Assembly (NCBI GenBank): GCA_029215795.1
Contig: JARDYH010000007.1
Span: 103,245,263 to 103,309,262, forward strand
Length of the DNA stretch: 64,000 nt
Reading direction: 5' to 3'
Source: Anniella stebbinsi
Taxonomy: Eukaryota > Chordata > Lepidosauria > Squamata > Anniellidae
The notes under the pieces are model-generated. The model did no database searches. It saw nothing but the letters and a program-made list of their open reading frames with translations, and was not told where the DNA came from. The first letter of the stretch is position 1, and the number at the start of each line of letters is the position of its first letter. This document shows positions 34,622-45,441 of this stretch, piece by piece. The translations under genes were made by a program, and so were the position numbers.

Positions 34622-35150
34622 CTGTTGGTTTAGGAAGGAGGAGGAACAGGGCTGGGTATACTCAGAGCTCAATAAATAACTACAATCTGCAACGACAGAA
34701 TCTGCATTCTGCATTTTTTTTAATTTTGCAAAATATATTTAACAATTTTACCATTCTGCACGATTTATTCTGTAGGGTATTTTTTGTAGTAATGGAGAAG
34801 GGAAAGTAGCTGCTCAGCAAACTGCAACTCATAGCACCAAAGTCTCAACCCCCTGCCCACTGGAAATGGTAACTAGGAAGCCAATGGAATTCTAGAGTTT
34901 TACTTGGCATTCCCTACATACTTGAAATTATATTTTTGCAACCAAAATGGCTGGAAACTTGGTTTTATAAATGGGTCACATTCTTGGTAAACCAGATTGT
35001 GTGGTTTATGTGGGTTTCTATACTTCTGCAGAAATTCTTTAAGCCCCAGAAAAATGCAAGGTGTCTATCTAAACAGATGTCGGTTCGGAGCACCTTCTTC
35101 AGGGCAAAAGTAAGAGCCATCCCACCCCACCCGCCGCTCTCCCCCACCCC

Positions 35151-35185
<35 letters not shown>

Positions 35186-35341
35186 TCCTCCTCCTCCTCC
35201 TCTTACAGTTCCAAATGGCAAGGAACACCAGAAGCATCTCATTCCTCGCCTGACAGTTTCTTCTGTTCATAGTACCCATGCTTTTCTCTTCAGACCAATG
35301 TGAGACCAGTGCCAGTTCCATCCAGCTTTATTTCCCGTTAC
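34622..35341 (-). other. wnt4b: wnt4b intron 3
   Basis: Short intron containing the CTG/CTC triplet tract (35152-35202). No other repeat was recognised. Serine- and leucine-run open frames come from the triplets. Confidence 0.75.
35152..35202. repeat. (CTG)10(CTC)7 triplet repeat
   Basis: Ten CTG units run directly into seven CTC units. It lies 140 bp downstream (in gene orientation) of wnt4b exon 3. CTG tracts can be length-unstable, so variation between individuals would be expected. Confidence 0.95.
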
Positions 35342-35473
35342 CTTCAGGGCTGATTCCTCTGACCTTGCGATCACACCCACACTTTTCAAGTTCACCATGG
35401 CTGCAGGCTTGGGTCACAGCAAAAGCAATCCCGGCCAAAGAGATAGCATGAAGAAAGGCTGATTCTCGTGTGC
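35342..35473 (-). CDS. wnt4b: wnt4b exon 3
   Basis: On the minus strand, after acceptor ttggtgcag the exon reads GC completing Gly, then [40 protein letters not shown] and SPE, ending phase 1 at G|gtaacg. Human WNT4 has [20 protein letters not shown] and [20 protein letters not shown]. The Cys of CSxGxLxxCGCD are all kept. It was found outside any long open frame because the exon is only 132 nt. Confidence 0.95.
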
Positions 35474-35780
35474 CTGCACCAAAGAATGTGTATGCATATG
35501 AAATGATATCGTTCTCAGCATTCTGTCACACTAGTGTGACCAAGAAATAGAACCCAAGAAGGGGCAGTGCAGATGAAAGGGAAGATTTGATGCTCAATAA
35601 CCAGGGTCATAAAGGAGCACAGAGTCTGTTGACCTGCCCTCCCCAGTGGTGTCCCTAAGTTGTACCCTTTTACTTTCTCCAATGGATGTGAATTGTTGCC
35701 ACTGGGAATGCTGCTGCAGTGAGGGCAAGATGTACCTTCTACCCCTGGCATTGGGTAGCTCCATTCCCACAGAGATGTAG

Positions 35781-36456
35781 AGTGCCATCACACCTAATTT
35801 TTCACCTCTGATGCACAAGCGCGTCAAGCTTATGGTCCCTTTCACCTGAATATGCTGCTCTTTCACTCGTTTGCTCTTCCACTCCACTCCCGCCCCTTCT
35901 CTTTTTCTCTCAGGTTCATTGGTTGCTCCTTCCCCCCCCCCCCCAATTGAACAAGACATATACAAGCAGGTCCTGTCAGATGAGCACTTCAACCGGACTG
36001 CCTTTCTGCCGGGCAAAAATGGAACGACCCTTTAGTCTGGCTCTTTGGGGGCATGGAGGGAGTATAATCCTGCCTCTGCAGAGATTCGTGCATTGTACAA
36101 TTTTTAAAAAATGCTTTTGAGCCTGGGATGCAAGGTTTGGGTTTTATATTGAGGCTTGGATCCAGCTACTGGGAGAGATCACTTTTTCCTGCCAGGACCT
36201 GATGCAATCCATTCAAGCCAGCCCATCACAGCACATGCCCTAACAAAGGAAAACGTGAGAGTACAGCACTACACGGAGGCTTAAGGGCGCATTAAACACG
36301 CTTAGGGAAAGTAATCTAGACTTTAGGCGTTCTAGGAAAGGCCGGAGAAGAGGCAGGGTGTCAGCAGGACAGGCACAGTGTCATGTGAGTACTGTGCTGC
36401 AAATCCGCACACCAGGCATGGCGAGAGTGCAGTAAATCGCTGGTGTGATGGAGCCC
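35781..36456. mobile_element. Family C DNA transposon, copy 2
   Basis: The left end agtgccatcacacctaa and right end cgctggtgtgatggagccc are inverted. The right part (gacaggcacagtgtcatgtg, aaatccgcacaccaggcatg) matches copies 1, 3 and 4. It is non-coding with no transposase. Its flanks show no obvious duplication. Confidence 0.65.
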
Positions 36457-36870
36457 ATACTGTGCACACATACCTCAATGGGTCCCTGCAATGTAAAACC
36501 TATCCATCATTATCCAATAGGCATTTTGCTATTGCCCCCAATCCTGCAAATTTCATCAGCCCTTTCTCACTGTCAGATATACAAGCGTCACTGAGTTGTG
36601 GAATACATTGAAACAGTATAAACTCTAAGGGATGAATAATAGAATCCAAATAGAAAGATGACATTCAGCTAAATGGGACACATAATATAGAGATCCAGCT
36701 GCTGGTGTTTCTGGAAGAGAATGGCCTTTCAGTGGGGCCTTTTAGGGGAATTGTTGAGGAAACATCTGCAAGTCTCTTGAAGAAAGATCGAAAAACAAAA
36801 TTTCCTGCCTCTCCTCTCCTGTTTTTATTGACCTGGTTCTCATGATCAAACAGTTCACTGTGGCATATTT

Positions 36871-37205
36871 ATTTAAGTAGGCTGACCAGATAAAATCCAG
36901 GTCAGGGCTCATATAACTTTAACAGTTGTAGAGAAAAGGGAATTTCAGCCAGTGTCATTTGTATGCAATTAGTTCCTGGTGAAATTCCCTCTTCATCACA
37001 ACAGTTAAAGGTGCATGCACTATACTAGAGTGACCATATACAAAAGAAGGCAGGGCCCCTGCAACTTTAACAGTTGTGATGAAGAGGGAATTTCACCAGG
37101 AACTAATTGCATACAAATGACACTGGCTGAAATTCCCTTTTCTCTACAACTGTTAAAGTTACATGAGCCCTGACCTGGATTTTATCTGGTCACCCTAATT
37201 TAAGT
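36871..37205. mobile_element. Fold-back hAT element, family A copy 3, with 8-bp TSD
   Basis: The element 36879-37197 is flanked by ATTTAAGT on both sides (36871-36878 and 37198-37205). Its outer ends read AGGCTGACCAGATAAAATCC and the reverse complement of cacccta, a variant of the CATATGAAAAGG end type. The arms are near-complete inverted copies. The 8-bp duplication supports assignment to hAT. Confidence 0.82.
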
Positions 37206-37289
37206 CACAGTAGGCTGTGGTGTGTGCTGGCAGCCATTTTGAATAGTCAACAACCAGTCATGGCTTGTCATGTCGTACGAACCCAGAGA

Positions 37290-37610
37290 CACAACAATAG
37301 GGTGACCATATGAAAAGGGGGACAGGGCTCCTGTAGTTTTAACAGTTGAATTTCAGCAGGTGTCATTTGAATACATGCAACTCCTGGTAAAATTCCCTCT
37401 TCACAATAGCTAAAGCTGCAGGAGTATAGCTAGAATGGCCAGATACAGAAGAGGGCAGGGCTCCTGCAGCTTTAACTGTTGTGATGAAGAGGGAATTTCA
37501 CCAGGAACTAATTTCATACAAATGGCACCTGCTGAGATTCCCTTTTCTATGCAACTGTTAAAGATACAAGACCCATGTCCTCCTTTTCATATGGTCACCT
37601 TACACAACAA
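37290..37610. mobile_element. Fold-back hAT element, family A copy 4, with perfect 8-bp TSD
   Basis: CACAACAA at 37290-37297 and 37603-37610 flank an element that starts TAGGGTGACCATATG and ends CATATGGTCACCTTA. The body is shorter on the left arm through small deletions. This is the clearest single-copy evidence that the family transposes as a hAT element. It is non-autonomous. Confidence 0.85.
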
Positions 37611-38164
37611 GCCGTGATCACATGTTGAATATTCAAAATGGCTGCCTGCATGTGCCAGCTGCAGCCTATTGTGGCTTAAATAAGCCATAGTAGACTGTTC
37701 AATCATGCAAAACAGCCCACTATCTGAAATTGCTCTGTGAGTTCAAGAGGAAATCACTGACTGGGTTTGGACCATTAATGGAGCAGGAGAAGCACATGCT
37801 TACCATTTCCCTAATTACCCCCCACCCCTGCAGTGCAAGTTGACATCTTGTCCAAGCCCTGTGACATCCACAGCAGGGCTGGCTTCCAAATGATCCCAGA
37901 ACCCCTAGAGCAAGCAATGGGATATAAGATGATTTGGAAGCCCCACATATGCTGGTCAAGGAAAAGAAGCCATTGTGGCTTCTTTTCCCTGCTGATTGTC
38001 CAAACTCGGCCATTGAAATACAATTTGAACCATCTCGTAACTCATTATCTTAACCACTGCATCATACCAGCACAGCTATCAAGTTCAATTACCAGAAATG
38101 TGGAATTCTGAAGTTCTCCTATGATCTGTATACTTTGTTAAGATCTTATATCAGGTTAGGGGCC

Positions 38165-38495
38165 AGTTTGGGTATAGTATATTTATTTATTTTATTGAAA
38201 CATCGCATCTTGCCCTATATCATTGGGATCTCAGGGCAGCGTACAGATAAAATCAATTCAAATAGTATAAAACAATAAATAATGTACACAGCTAAAAATG
38301 TATTAAAACAATTAAGCTTAAACTAGAAGAAAATTTAAAGTAATAAAAACAATTAAAACTATGTGCTGCTTTAGGCAAATTTAGCTCTGAAAGGCTTTGA
38401 TAAAAAGCCACATTTTCACTTGGCACCGAAACAAACCCAGCGTTGTGCCGGTCAGGCCTCCAAGGGGCGGTCATTCCACAACTAAGCTATAAGAA
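38165..38495 (-). mobile_element. LINE 3' fragment (L2-like), reverse orientation
   Basis: On the minus strand a degraded frame ending in LFRCQVKMWLFIKAF is followed by an A/T-rich 3' UTR and an AAATAAATAAAT-like tail near 38170. This order is the LINE C-terminus and tail seen in the copy at 63240-64000. It sits just downstream of wnt4b exon 2. Confidence 0.6.
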
Positions 38496-38574
38496 CTGGG
38501 CTGAAATTTGGTTTGGAGAGGAGACACTGAAGACAGGTTTTCTGCAGTGCCCTTTCTCTATCTGCCTTATTCAC

Positions 38575-38813
38575 CTTGCAGAATAACTTTCCCAAAAACC
38601 TGCAGCCCCTGCAAGGTAGAACAATTCCAGCGACGATTGCGAAACTGGTGCTGGCACTCCTCAAGGGCCACCTCAGCACCACGCTTCACCGTGTCCATGG
38701 CGTCCACCTGGCAATGGCATATCCTCACCTGTTCTTCTGACAATCCCTTCAGGCTTTCACAGGCACTGGGGTCCTTCAGAAGGCCTCGAAGGGATGGCTG
38801 CTGGGCAAGATAT
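38575..38813 (-). CDS. wnt4b: wnt4b exon 2
   Basis: On the minus strand the acceptor ttgcacag is followed by A completing Leu. Then come YLAQQPSLRGLLKDPSACES, LKGLSEEQVRICHCQVDAMD and TVKRGAEVALEECQHQFRNR, then RWNCSTLQGLQVFGKVILQ, ending phase 1 at G|gtgaat. Human WNT4 has [35 protein letters not shown] and FGKVVTQG. The ECQ.QFR.RRWNCS Wnt signature is complete, including the N-glycosylation-type NCS. One extra Cys (ICHCQ) is unusual. Confidence 0.96.
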
Positions 38814-39289
38814 CTGTGCAAAGGGAGAAAAGCATTTTGAGGTGAAATGTGGTTAAAATGGCTTTTGGAGAGCAATCTTGTCTCTCAGCCATATTATTAC
38901 CCTCCCACATCTTTCTGAGAAATTCGAGGTCCACCAAATTTGTGCAGGATTCTCCAGTACTCAGACATGGACTTTTCTTAGCTGAGGCAAAGTCAGGCGT
39001 TCAGCTCAGCAGATTTTGGGTGCCATTAAAGATAGCAAAGTGAGAGACCAGCAGATCTGAATTCTTGTACCCTTGTGCATGTTGCACAGATTGCACAGGA
39101 AGATTTCCCAATGGACTGTGGTCCATGACTAGCATTTGAACATTATACCAAAATATAAGTCCCATTTTAGAGTTAATTCTTCTCATCTTACTATGCAATC
39201 CACAGATAGGAAGTATGGTCCTCTCACCCCACCCCCTTCCTAAAGCACCCCTATGAGGTTTTGGCAACTTGAGAAGAGAGTGTACTTAC
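38814..39289 (-). other. wnt4b: wnt4b intron 1
   Basis: Short (476 bp) intron with a strong gtaagt donor at 39289-39284 and the acceptor next to 38813. There is no repeat or other gene. Confidence 0.85.
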
Positions 39290-39354
39290 AGCCAGGTCGC
39301 AATGAGGGCATGATGCACGAAAACCAGCAACCAGCACAGGTGGAGCCTTTCCAT
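39290..39354 (-). CDS. wnt4b: wnt4b exon 1 (signal peptide)
   Basis: On the minus strand ATG at 39354 opens MERLHLCWLLVFVHHALIAT followed by W and CT|gtaagt. It is a 21-codon exon with a hydrophobic core (LCWLLVFV), which fits a secretory signal peptide. It ends at the same place as human WNT4 exon 1 (…NWL), and joining CT to the next A gives Leu then YLA, as in human WLYLAKL. Position and phase make the start choice strong. The start context (ggaaagATGG) has purine at -3 and G at +4. Confidence 0.9.
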
Positions 39355-39796
39355 CTTTCCACTTGCCAAATCCTCCCTCCCTCCACATTGACTTTGTCCC
39401 TTTCCCAGTTCTGTTGAAGGATTATGCCAAGATCAATCCAGCTGAGTGGAAGGCAAATATTCTTGCCTACTTGGAAGCAACAAGGTATCTCTGGGTGACC
39501 GTCAGCACATATCTCATCCCCGGGGAAAATAATCACCCCAGGTTAGCATCACCGGTGCATCCATGCTGATACATTCCTTGCTCAACTGGGAGGCATCTGT
39601 TGCAGAGTCCTGAGCCAGCAGCTATCGACTGGTCGCCCACAAAGGGGAGAATACACATCTCTGGACTGAAATGTAAACAGCCTGTGGCTCATTAATTGGT
39701 TATGTAGGTTCTTTTAAGTTCTTTTGGGGGGGGAATAGATGCATTATATTTTCTTTCCCATTCTCCCTCTTCAGTCCATTTCAAAGGTCCATGCCA
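39355..39796 (-). promoter_or_regulatory. wnt4b: Presumed wnt4b 5' UTR / promoter remnant
   Basis: The 442 bp between the wnt4b start codon and the L1 insertion should hold 5' UTR and proximal promoter. No TATA box or CpG island could be assigned. The assignment is positional only. Confidence 0.35.
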
Positions 39797-40337
39797 GGGG
39801 GCGTGGCCTGATCGGGATGGGGTAAAGGCATAGATCTTCTGAGCTCCTTAAAAAAGCATTGAATTAAGCACTAATTCCTTATCGTGGAGTGTTTGGAGAG
39901 TAATAAAAGGCATGATATATTGACTGGAAGTGATAAATTACTTGACAGAGAGCTGGAATGTGGCACTATCTTCCTGGCTTTAAAATCGAAACCAAACGAG
40001 CTGAAGATAAAGAAGAGGAGCAGCCATTACTGAGGTAATTTATGGACTTATAATTGAAGATACAAGGCGGGCTGGCTGGCTGATAGCATACTGGGAGAGA
40101 GACGGAGATAATATATATGTGAATATAGTGAAGAGGAAGAACGTTAATCCCTAGTAAAAGCTGCGGCAAGAGTAAGAAGGAGTCACCAGGCAGACGGGGG
40201 GGGGGGGGTAATAATTCATGAAAAAGGGGAGATGGGAGAAGAGGCCCCCTACTCCTACCTCCGCCTGGGTTAGACTCTCAAAAGAGCGTGGATCGGACAG
40301 ATCTTGGCACAGATTGACACGTTCGGAGACTCAAATC

Positions 40338-41220
40338 ATGCCAGATAAGCTGCCAAGTAAGAAAACATCCCCTGTTAAAGGAACTGCGTCACAGATCGCA
40401 GAGCCGGCTGTAATTCCAAAGACCACCAGAGGAGGTCAGCCAGACCCAATGGATGAATTAAAGGATGATATTAAAAAAATGTTTAAGCTTGAGTTGGCTG
40501 ACCTTGAAGAGCGGTTAGCAAAACGCATTAATGACACTCAAACTGAGTTGATGGCGGGCTTAAAGCAAGTGGAGAAGGAGGTTGAGGTGCTGCAGACAGA
40601 GACTAAAGCTCTGATTGGAGTTTGCAAGAAGCAGGAAGAGCAGCTGTTTCAACATGATTTACGCCTAATAGCCATTGAGGATTGGGACCGTCGTGCAAAC
40701 ATTCGCATAAGAGATTATGGGGAACAAGAAGGAGAGACCCCAAAAGATTTAAGAGATATAATTTTGACATGGATAAGATTACAGCTTCCAGACGAGACTT
40801 GGGAGGATTCGGATGTGGAGAGTGCTCATAGAGTTGGTTTTAAGTGTAAAGGAATGCTTCCAAGGGACATAATTGTCAAATTTGCTAATTATTACAAAAA
40901 GAAAAGCTTATGCAAGCAATTAGATGACAAGGTCAACCAAGGATTCAAGCAACAGCAGTCGAAGTATACCAGGATTTGTCGCCTCACACCGTGCAGTGGA
41001 GGAAGAGTGTCAAAATGTGTACAGCAGCACTGAGGATGAAATCGATTACAGCTGGGGATATCCAGTTTTTTTGAGATTTACGTGGAAAGGGAAGCAAGAA
41101 AGAATAACATCGTTGGAGCAAGGAATTGAGCTGTTGGAGAAGCTGGGCATAATCGATGCCAAGGATGGGGGAGAAACAGAGCAAGAAGAAGGCGCGGTTG
41201 GAGGATCCAGTCAAGGATAA
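40338..41220 (+). pseudogene. L1 ORF1 (RNA-binding protein), frameshifted
   Basis: It opens MPDKLPSKKTSPVKG at 40338. A charged coiled-coil region (LELADLEERLAKRINDTQTE, KQVEKEVEVLQTETKALIG) is followed by the RRM-like block starting EDWDRRANIRIRDYGE and the C-terminal domain. The frame shifts at about 40955 (to VEVYQDLSPHTVQWRK) and again at about 41050 (to YSWGYPVFLRFTWKG). L1 ORF1p normally trimerises through the coiled coil and coats L1 RNA. An in-frame extension upstream to 40218 is probably 5' UTR. Confidence 0.85.
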
Positions 41221-41451
41221 GGGATTAGAAGGAGAAAAAAAATAAAAAGGAGGGGAGGATCAGACTTTACTCTGGAGGTTGGGCCAGGCTCCCCCCCCCC
41301 CCTGAAGAGTTCTAAAAAAAATTGGGACCAGTGCCCAGATGTCTGGTGAGGAGGGGGGTAAAAATGGGGGTGTATGTGGGGGGAGGTAAGGGAGGGGGAG
41401 TATGTGTTTCACTGACCGAGACCAATTTAAAGATATGTGTGAAAGTAAGAA

Positions 41452-44400
41452 ATGGAAAATAAACTGAGAATGGCAACGTTAAATGTAAAGGGGCTAGGAA
41501 CAATTATAAAAAGGCGAAGAATTGAAACGATGTTAAAAAGAAAAAAACTAGATATAATTTTTTTGCAGGAAACTCATCAAATAAAGGAGGGGGTTAATGA
41601 GTTACGAATGAGGGATGTAGGAGTGTATGAAAAGTCATTTGGTACTTCTAAAGCGAGAGGTGTGGCAATAATAATATCGAAGAAATGTGGTATTAATATT
41701 CAAAGTGTAATGAAAGATAAGAATGGTATGATCCTTATAATCTACTGTACGATGGAAGAGGAGGAATTTGTGTTGATTAATGTTTATGCTCCAAATGGGA
41801 AACAAATGGAATTCTTTAAAGAAGTATTTGATATGGTGGGAGATGTAGGGAAAAAGAATATTGTGATGGCAGGAGATTTTAATATGGTACTCAATAAAGG
41901 AAAAGATAGGGACAACATTATAAGAGATGTTAGAGGCGAGGGGAAAACAGAGTTAGCTAAATTAATGGAGATGGGAGAATTAATGGATGTATGGAGAGCT
42001 TTGAAAGGGGAAGAAAGGAAATATACTTTCTACTCACCTAGATTTAAGAGTTATTCAAGGATTGATTATATTTTTATAGCAAAGAATATGGTACCTAAAT
42101 TAATAGATTGTGATATTGGAGTAATTAAGGTCACTGACCATGCACTAATGATGATGGATATTAAAATGAAGAAGGATTATAAACAAGCAAAGAGATGGAG
42201 ACTGGACGGAAGAATTTTCAAAAATTAAAAAATAGTGGATAAATTAAAAAAGGAAGTGCAGGAAATATGGCAGATAAATGAAAAAGAAGTTAAATCGCAG
42301 GGGTTATTATGGGATACTATGAAAGCGGTAATAAGAGGGATTTGTATTAGGGAAATGTCCACACTTAAAAAACAACAGGAAGTACTTTATAAAAAGGCTG
42401 AAGAAGAGAGCAAGAGTTTAGAGGAGAGACTAAGACAGACAAAAGATAAGTGGTTTTATGCCCAAATTCAAGCAAAAAAAAAGGAATTGGAGAAAGAAGA
42501 TATAGAACAAGTTCAAAAGAATTTGTTATATTTAAAGAGAGATGTTTTTGAATATAATAACAGAAATTCAAAGATGCTGGACAGATCCACGCAGTCAGAG
42601 AAGGCTAAGAATATGATAGGGACAATAAGAGATAAGTTAGGGGATAGATGTAATTTAATGAAAGATAAATTAAGTACTTTTCAAGAATTTTACAAAGAAT
42701 TATATACATCAGACGCGGTTTCACAAGATAAGATTCAGGAATATGTAGAAAGGAATTGGAAAATAAGACTGGATCAGCAAGATAGAGATTGAATGTAAGG
42801 CTTGGTTACTGAGAAAGAAATTGAGGGAATTGTTGATAAACTAAAAGGAGGTAAATCTCCGGGGATTGATGGTTTGGGGCCGGAATTTTATAAAATATTT
42901 AAGGATATTTTCATACCAAGGCTAAAAAAATTATATAACAATATAATAGAAGGAGGAATGACTCCGCCATCGTGGGATCAGTCCTTGGTTATTTTAATAC
43001 AGAAGCCAGGTAAGGATTTGACGGATCCAGCATCATATAGACCAATATTCTTAATAAATCAAGATGCAAAAATATTTACAGCAATAATGGCTAAAAGAAT
43101 GGGTACATTTATTTTTAAATATATCAAAAAAGATCAATGCGGATTTATTTTAGGTAGGAAAATGCCGAATTTAATTGGGAGAGCTATAAATGTAATAAAT
43201 ATTATTTAAAAAAGGAATTTAAAAGCAGGAATATTAGCATTGGATATATTCAAAGCCTTTGATTGCGTGGAATGGCCAGCGTTAAAAATTATCTTAAAAA
43301 CATTTGGGTTTGGACATAAATTTATGGGGGTGATTAACCAGCTGTATAAAAATAATAAAGCTGAAATAATGGTTAATGATGGGTTAATGCAACACATTAC
43401 ACTAGCTCGAGGAACTAGGCAAGGTTGTCCACTCTCACCGATCTTATTTGCAATAGTTATAGAAATTTTAGCAAATGTAATAAGGGAAGATGAAACATTA
43501 AAGGGGATAGGAAGGAATCATAAGATTAAAGTAAATATGTTTGCGGATGATACATTATTGACACTAGAAGATCCCCTAGAAAGTGGGGAGACGATTCAGA
43601 AGCATTTGAGAGAATTTGGGGAAATTACGGGATTACAAGTTAACTGGGGGAAGTCAGAAATGATGTTGTATAATTATAACAAGGAAGAGATGGAGAAATG
43701 TAAAGTTAAGTTAGGATTAAGGCATAAAAACATAATACGATATTTAGGAGTTAATATAGATAAAGAATTAAAAGAATAGAGGAACTTAATTTTGTAAGGT
43801 TAAGAAAGGAGGTAGGGGAGAAATTACAGATATATAGAAAATTAAAACATTCTTGGTTTGGTAGAATAGCGCTTATTAAAATGAAGATTTTACCTAAGGT
43901 TAATTTTTTGTTTAGAATGTTACCGATTAGAATCTCAGTAGCGGAGATTAAAAGTTGGCAAAATATGATTAATGCTTATTGTAATGGGGATAAAAGAGCT
44001 AGGATAAATAAAGGGTTATGGTATAAGGCTCAAAAGAAAGGAGGTTTAGGACTTCCGAATATTAAGAATTATTATATTGCTAATCAGTTAAGATATATTA
44101 TTCATGATGTTTTAGGGGAGGAAGATTTGGAATGGTTGGAACTGCAAACAGCGGAGATAGATTGTAAATTGGGAAATATATTCTTTACTAAAATGCAAAA
44201 GAAAGAATTGAAGGTACTGGACAACCCATTATTGGAAAATATATTAGTGATCTGGGAGAAGTATAGAGGGAAGTCGATACCAGGCGATTCTCCACTCGCC
44301 CCAGTTGTAGTAGTGGGAAACTTCCCAAGAGTATTAAAATCAGAGATAGAAGCGAGACTGAAAGATCAAGATATAATTAAGCTAAGGAATTGGATGGAAA

Positions 44401-45153
44401 AGATGAAGGATAGTGAGCATATTAAAGAATTGTTTAAAGGACAAAAGATAGCATGGTTCAAATGTTTACAATTGGGAAAATGGACACAGCAATGGAGGTT
44501 GAAAAATAAGAAATGTAGAAACAATACTAGATTTGAAGATTTAATTGAACTAATAGGGAAAAAAGAAGAAACCGGAGCTAAGAAAGGACTGACTAGTGAG
44601 ATATATAAAATATTGATAGAGGAGGAATTTCAGGACTCACTTAATGGTATAAAAGAGGTTTGGGAAGAAGATGTAAAGGGAAAAATTAATGATGATAAAT
44701 GGGGGAGGATATGGAATGTAAGAATGTTAAAGTTACTGTCGATTAGAATTAAGGAGAATTACTATAAGACAGTTTGGAGATGGTATCTAACACCTGTAAG
44801 ATTTCACCAGATTGATAAAAAAAGTGTCTAAGAATTGTTGGAGGGGATGCCAGGAGGTTGGGACCTATTTTCATATGTGGTGGAGCTGTGAACATGTACA
44901 AAAATTTTGGGAAAGGGTTTTTAAAGAAATAAGTGACATAATTGGAAGTAAACTGGAACTAAACCCAAAGTTAGCTCTACTAGCAATATGGGATAGGGAG
45001 AATGAGCATATAACTAATAGAGAATTGGTAAACAACCTCCTGGCACCGGTTAGAATAATCATTGCTAAAAATTGGAAAGGGCAAGGAAGCTATACAATAG
45101 AAGTTTGGTATAAAGAAATTTGGGATATGGCCTTGAATGACATGTTGACGTAA
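41452..45153 (+). pseudogene. L1 ORF2 (endonuclease-reverse transcriptase), broken
   Basis: It opens MENKLRMATLNVKGLG. The endonuclease shows LNVKGL, FLQETH, VYAPN, GDFN, IDYIFI and TDHA, so its catalytic set is recognisable. The RT follows with KSPGIDGLGPEFYK, TRQGCPLSPILFAIV and MFADDTLL. The C-terminal Cys-rich block reads CWRGCQEVGTYFHMWWSC. In-frame stops lie at 42226 (TAA), 42790 (TGA), 43207 (TAA) and 43777 (TAG), and the frame changes near 43800 and back near 44815. It is clearly L1, not CR1 or L2. The product is not made as one chain. Confidence 0.92.
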
Positions 45154-45441
45154 AATGAAAATAAAGAGGGGAATGTCCAGTAAGAGTGATTTTGGAGAAA
45201 TATGGAGTCCCTTTTTGGAATATGTTTTAAGATCGGGTAAGGGACAAACGCCTTCAAAAGAATCGCTAAAATTCTGGAAGGAGGAAGAATGATTATCAGA
45301 AGGCCTCGGGGGGTGTGTGTGCACGGGGGGATTGTTGAGGGTTGTGGTTTGTTTTATATTGTGTATCTTTATAGTGTGTATGTTTTTGTGTTGAAATTAA
45401 TAAAAATTATTAAAAAAAAAAAAAAAAAAAGGTCCATGCCA

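Larger units (their letters stand above)
35474..38574 (-). other. wnt4b: wnt4b intron 2
   Basis: It contains a diverged copy of the intron-4 segment around 33537-34240 (here about 35480-35690), a family C element (35781-36456), two family A fold-back elements (36879-37197 and 37298-37602) and a LINE 3' fragment (38165-38495). No exon is seen. Confidence 0.75.
27726..39354 (-). other. wnt4b: WNT4-type Wnt gene, probable wnt4b, five coding exons; frame broken in last exon
   Basis: Five minus-strand exons (39354-39290, 38813-38575, 35473-35342, 34621-34479, 28156-27726) splice with GT-AG sites and exact phases (2, 1, 1, 0). They cover a Wnt ligand from signal peptide to C-terminus. The closest family member I can recognise is WNT4, from the blocks [41 protein letters not shown] and ERCSC. 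Wnts are secreted, acylated Frizzled ligands. The exon lengths sum to 1010 nt including the stop (human WNT4 has 1056), which is not a multiple of three. The sequence differs too much from WNT4 to be its orthologue, and the ING4-ACRBP neighbourhood corresponds to 12p13, the partner of the WNT4-bearing 1p36 region. That points to wnt4b. Confidence 0.85.
39783..45441 (+). mobile_element. Full-length L1 LINE with 14-bp TSD, inactive
   Basis: The element runs 39797-45427, from GGGGGCGTGGCC to an A-rich tail. AAAGGTCCATGCCA flanks it at 39783-39796 and 45428-45441, the duplication left by target-primed insertion. It has a 5' UTR, ORF1, a spacer, ORF2 and a short 3' UTR, about 5.63 kb in all. Both ORFs carry stops or frameshifts, so it is not autonomous now. 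The full length and exact duplication suggest a not very old insertion. It lies head to head with wnt4b. Confidence 0.95.

Noticed and set aside
35149..35256. Poly-Leu / poly-Ser open frames over the CTG/CTC tract
   Set aside because: Microsatellite translation in an intron, with no flanking domain.
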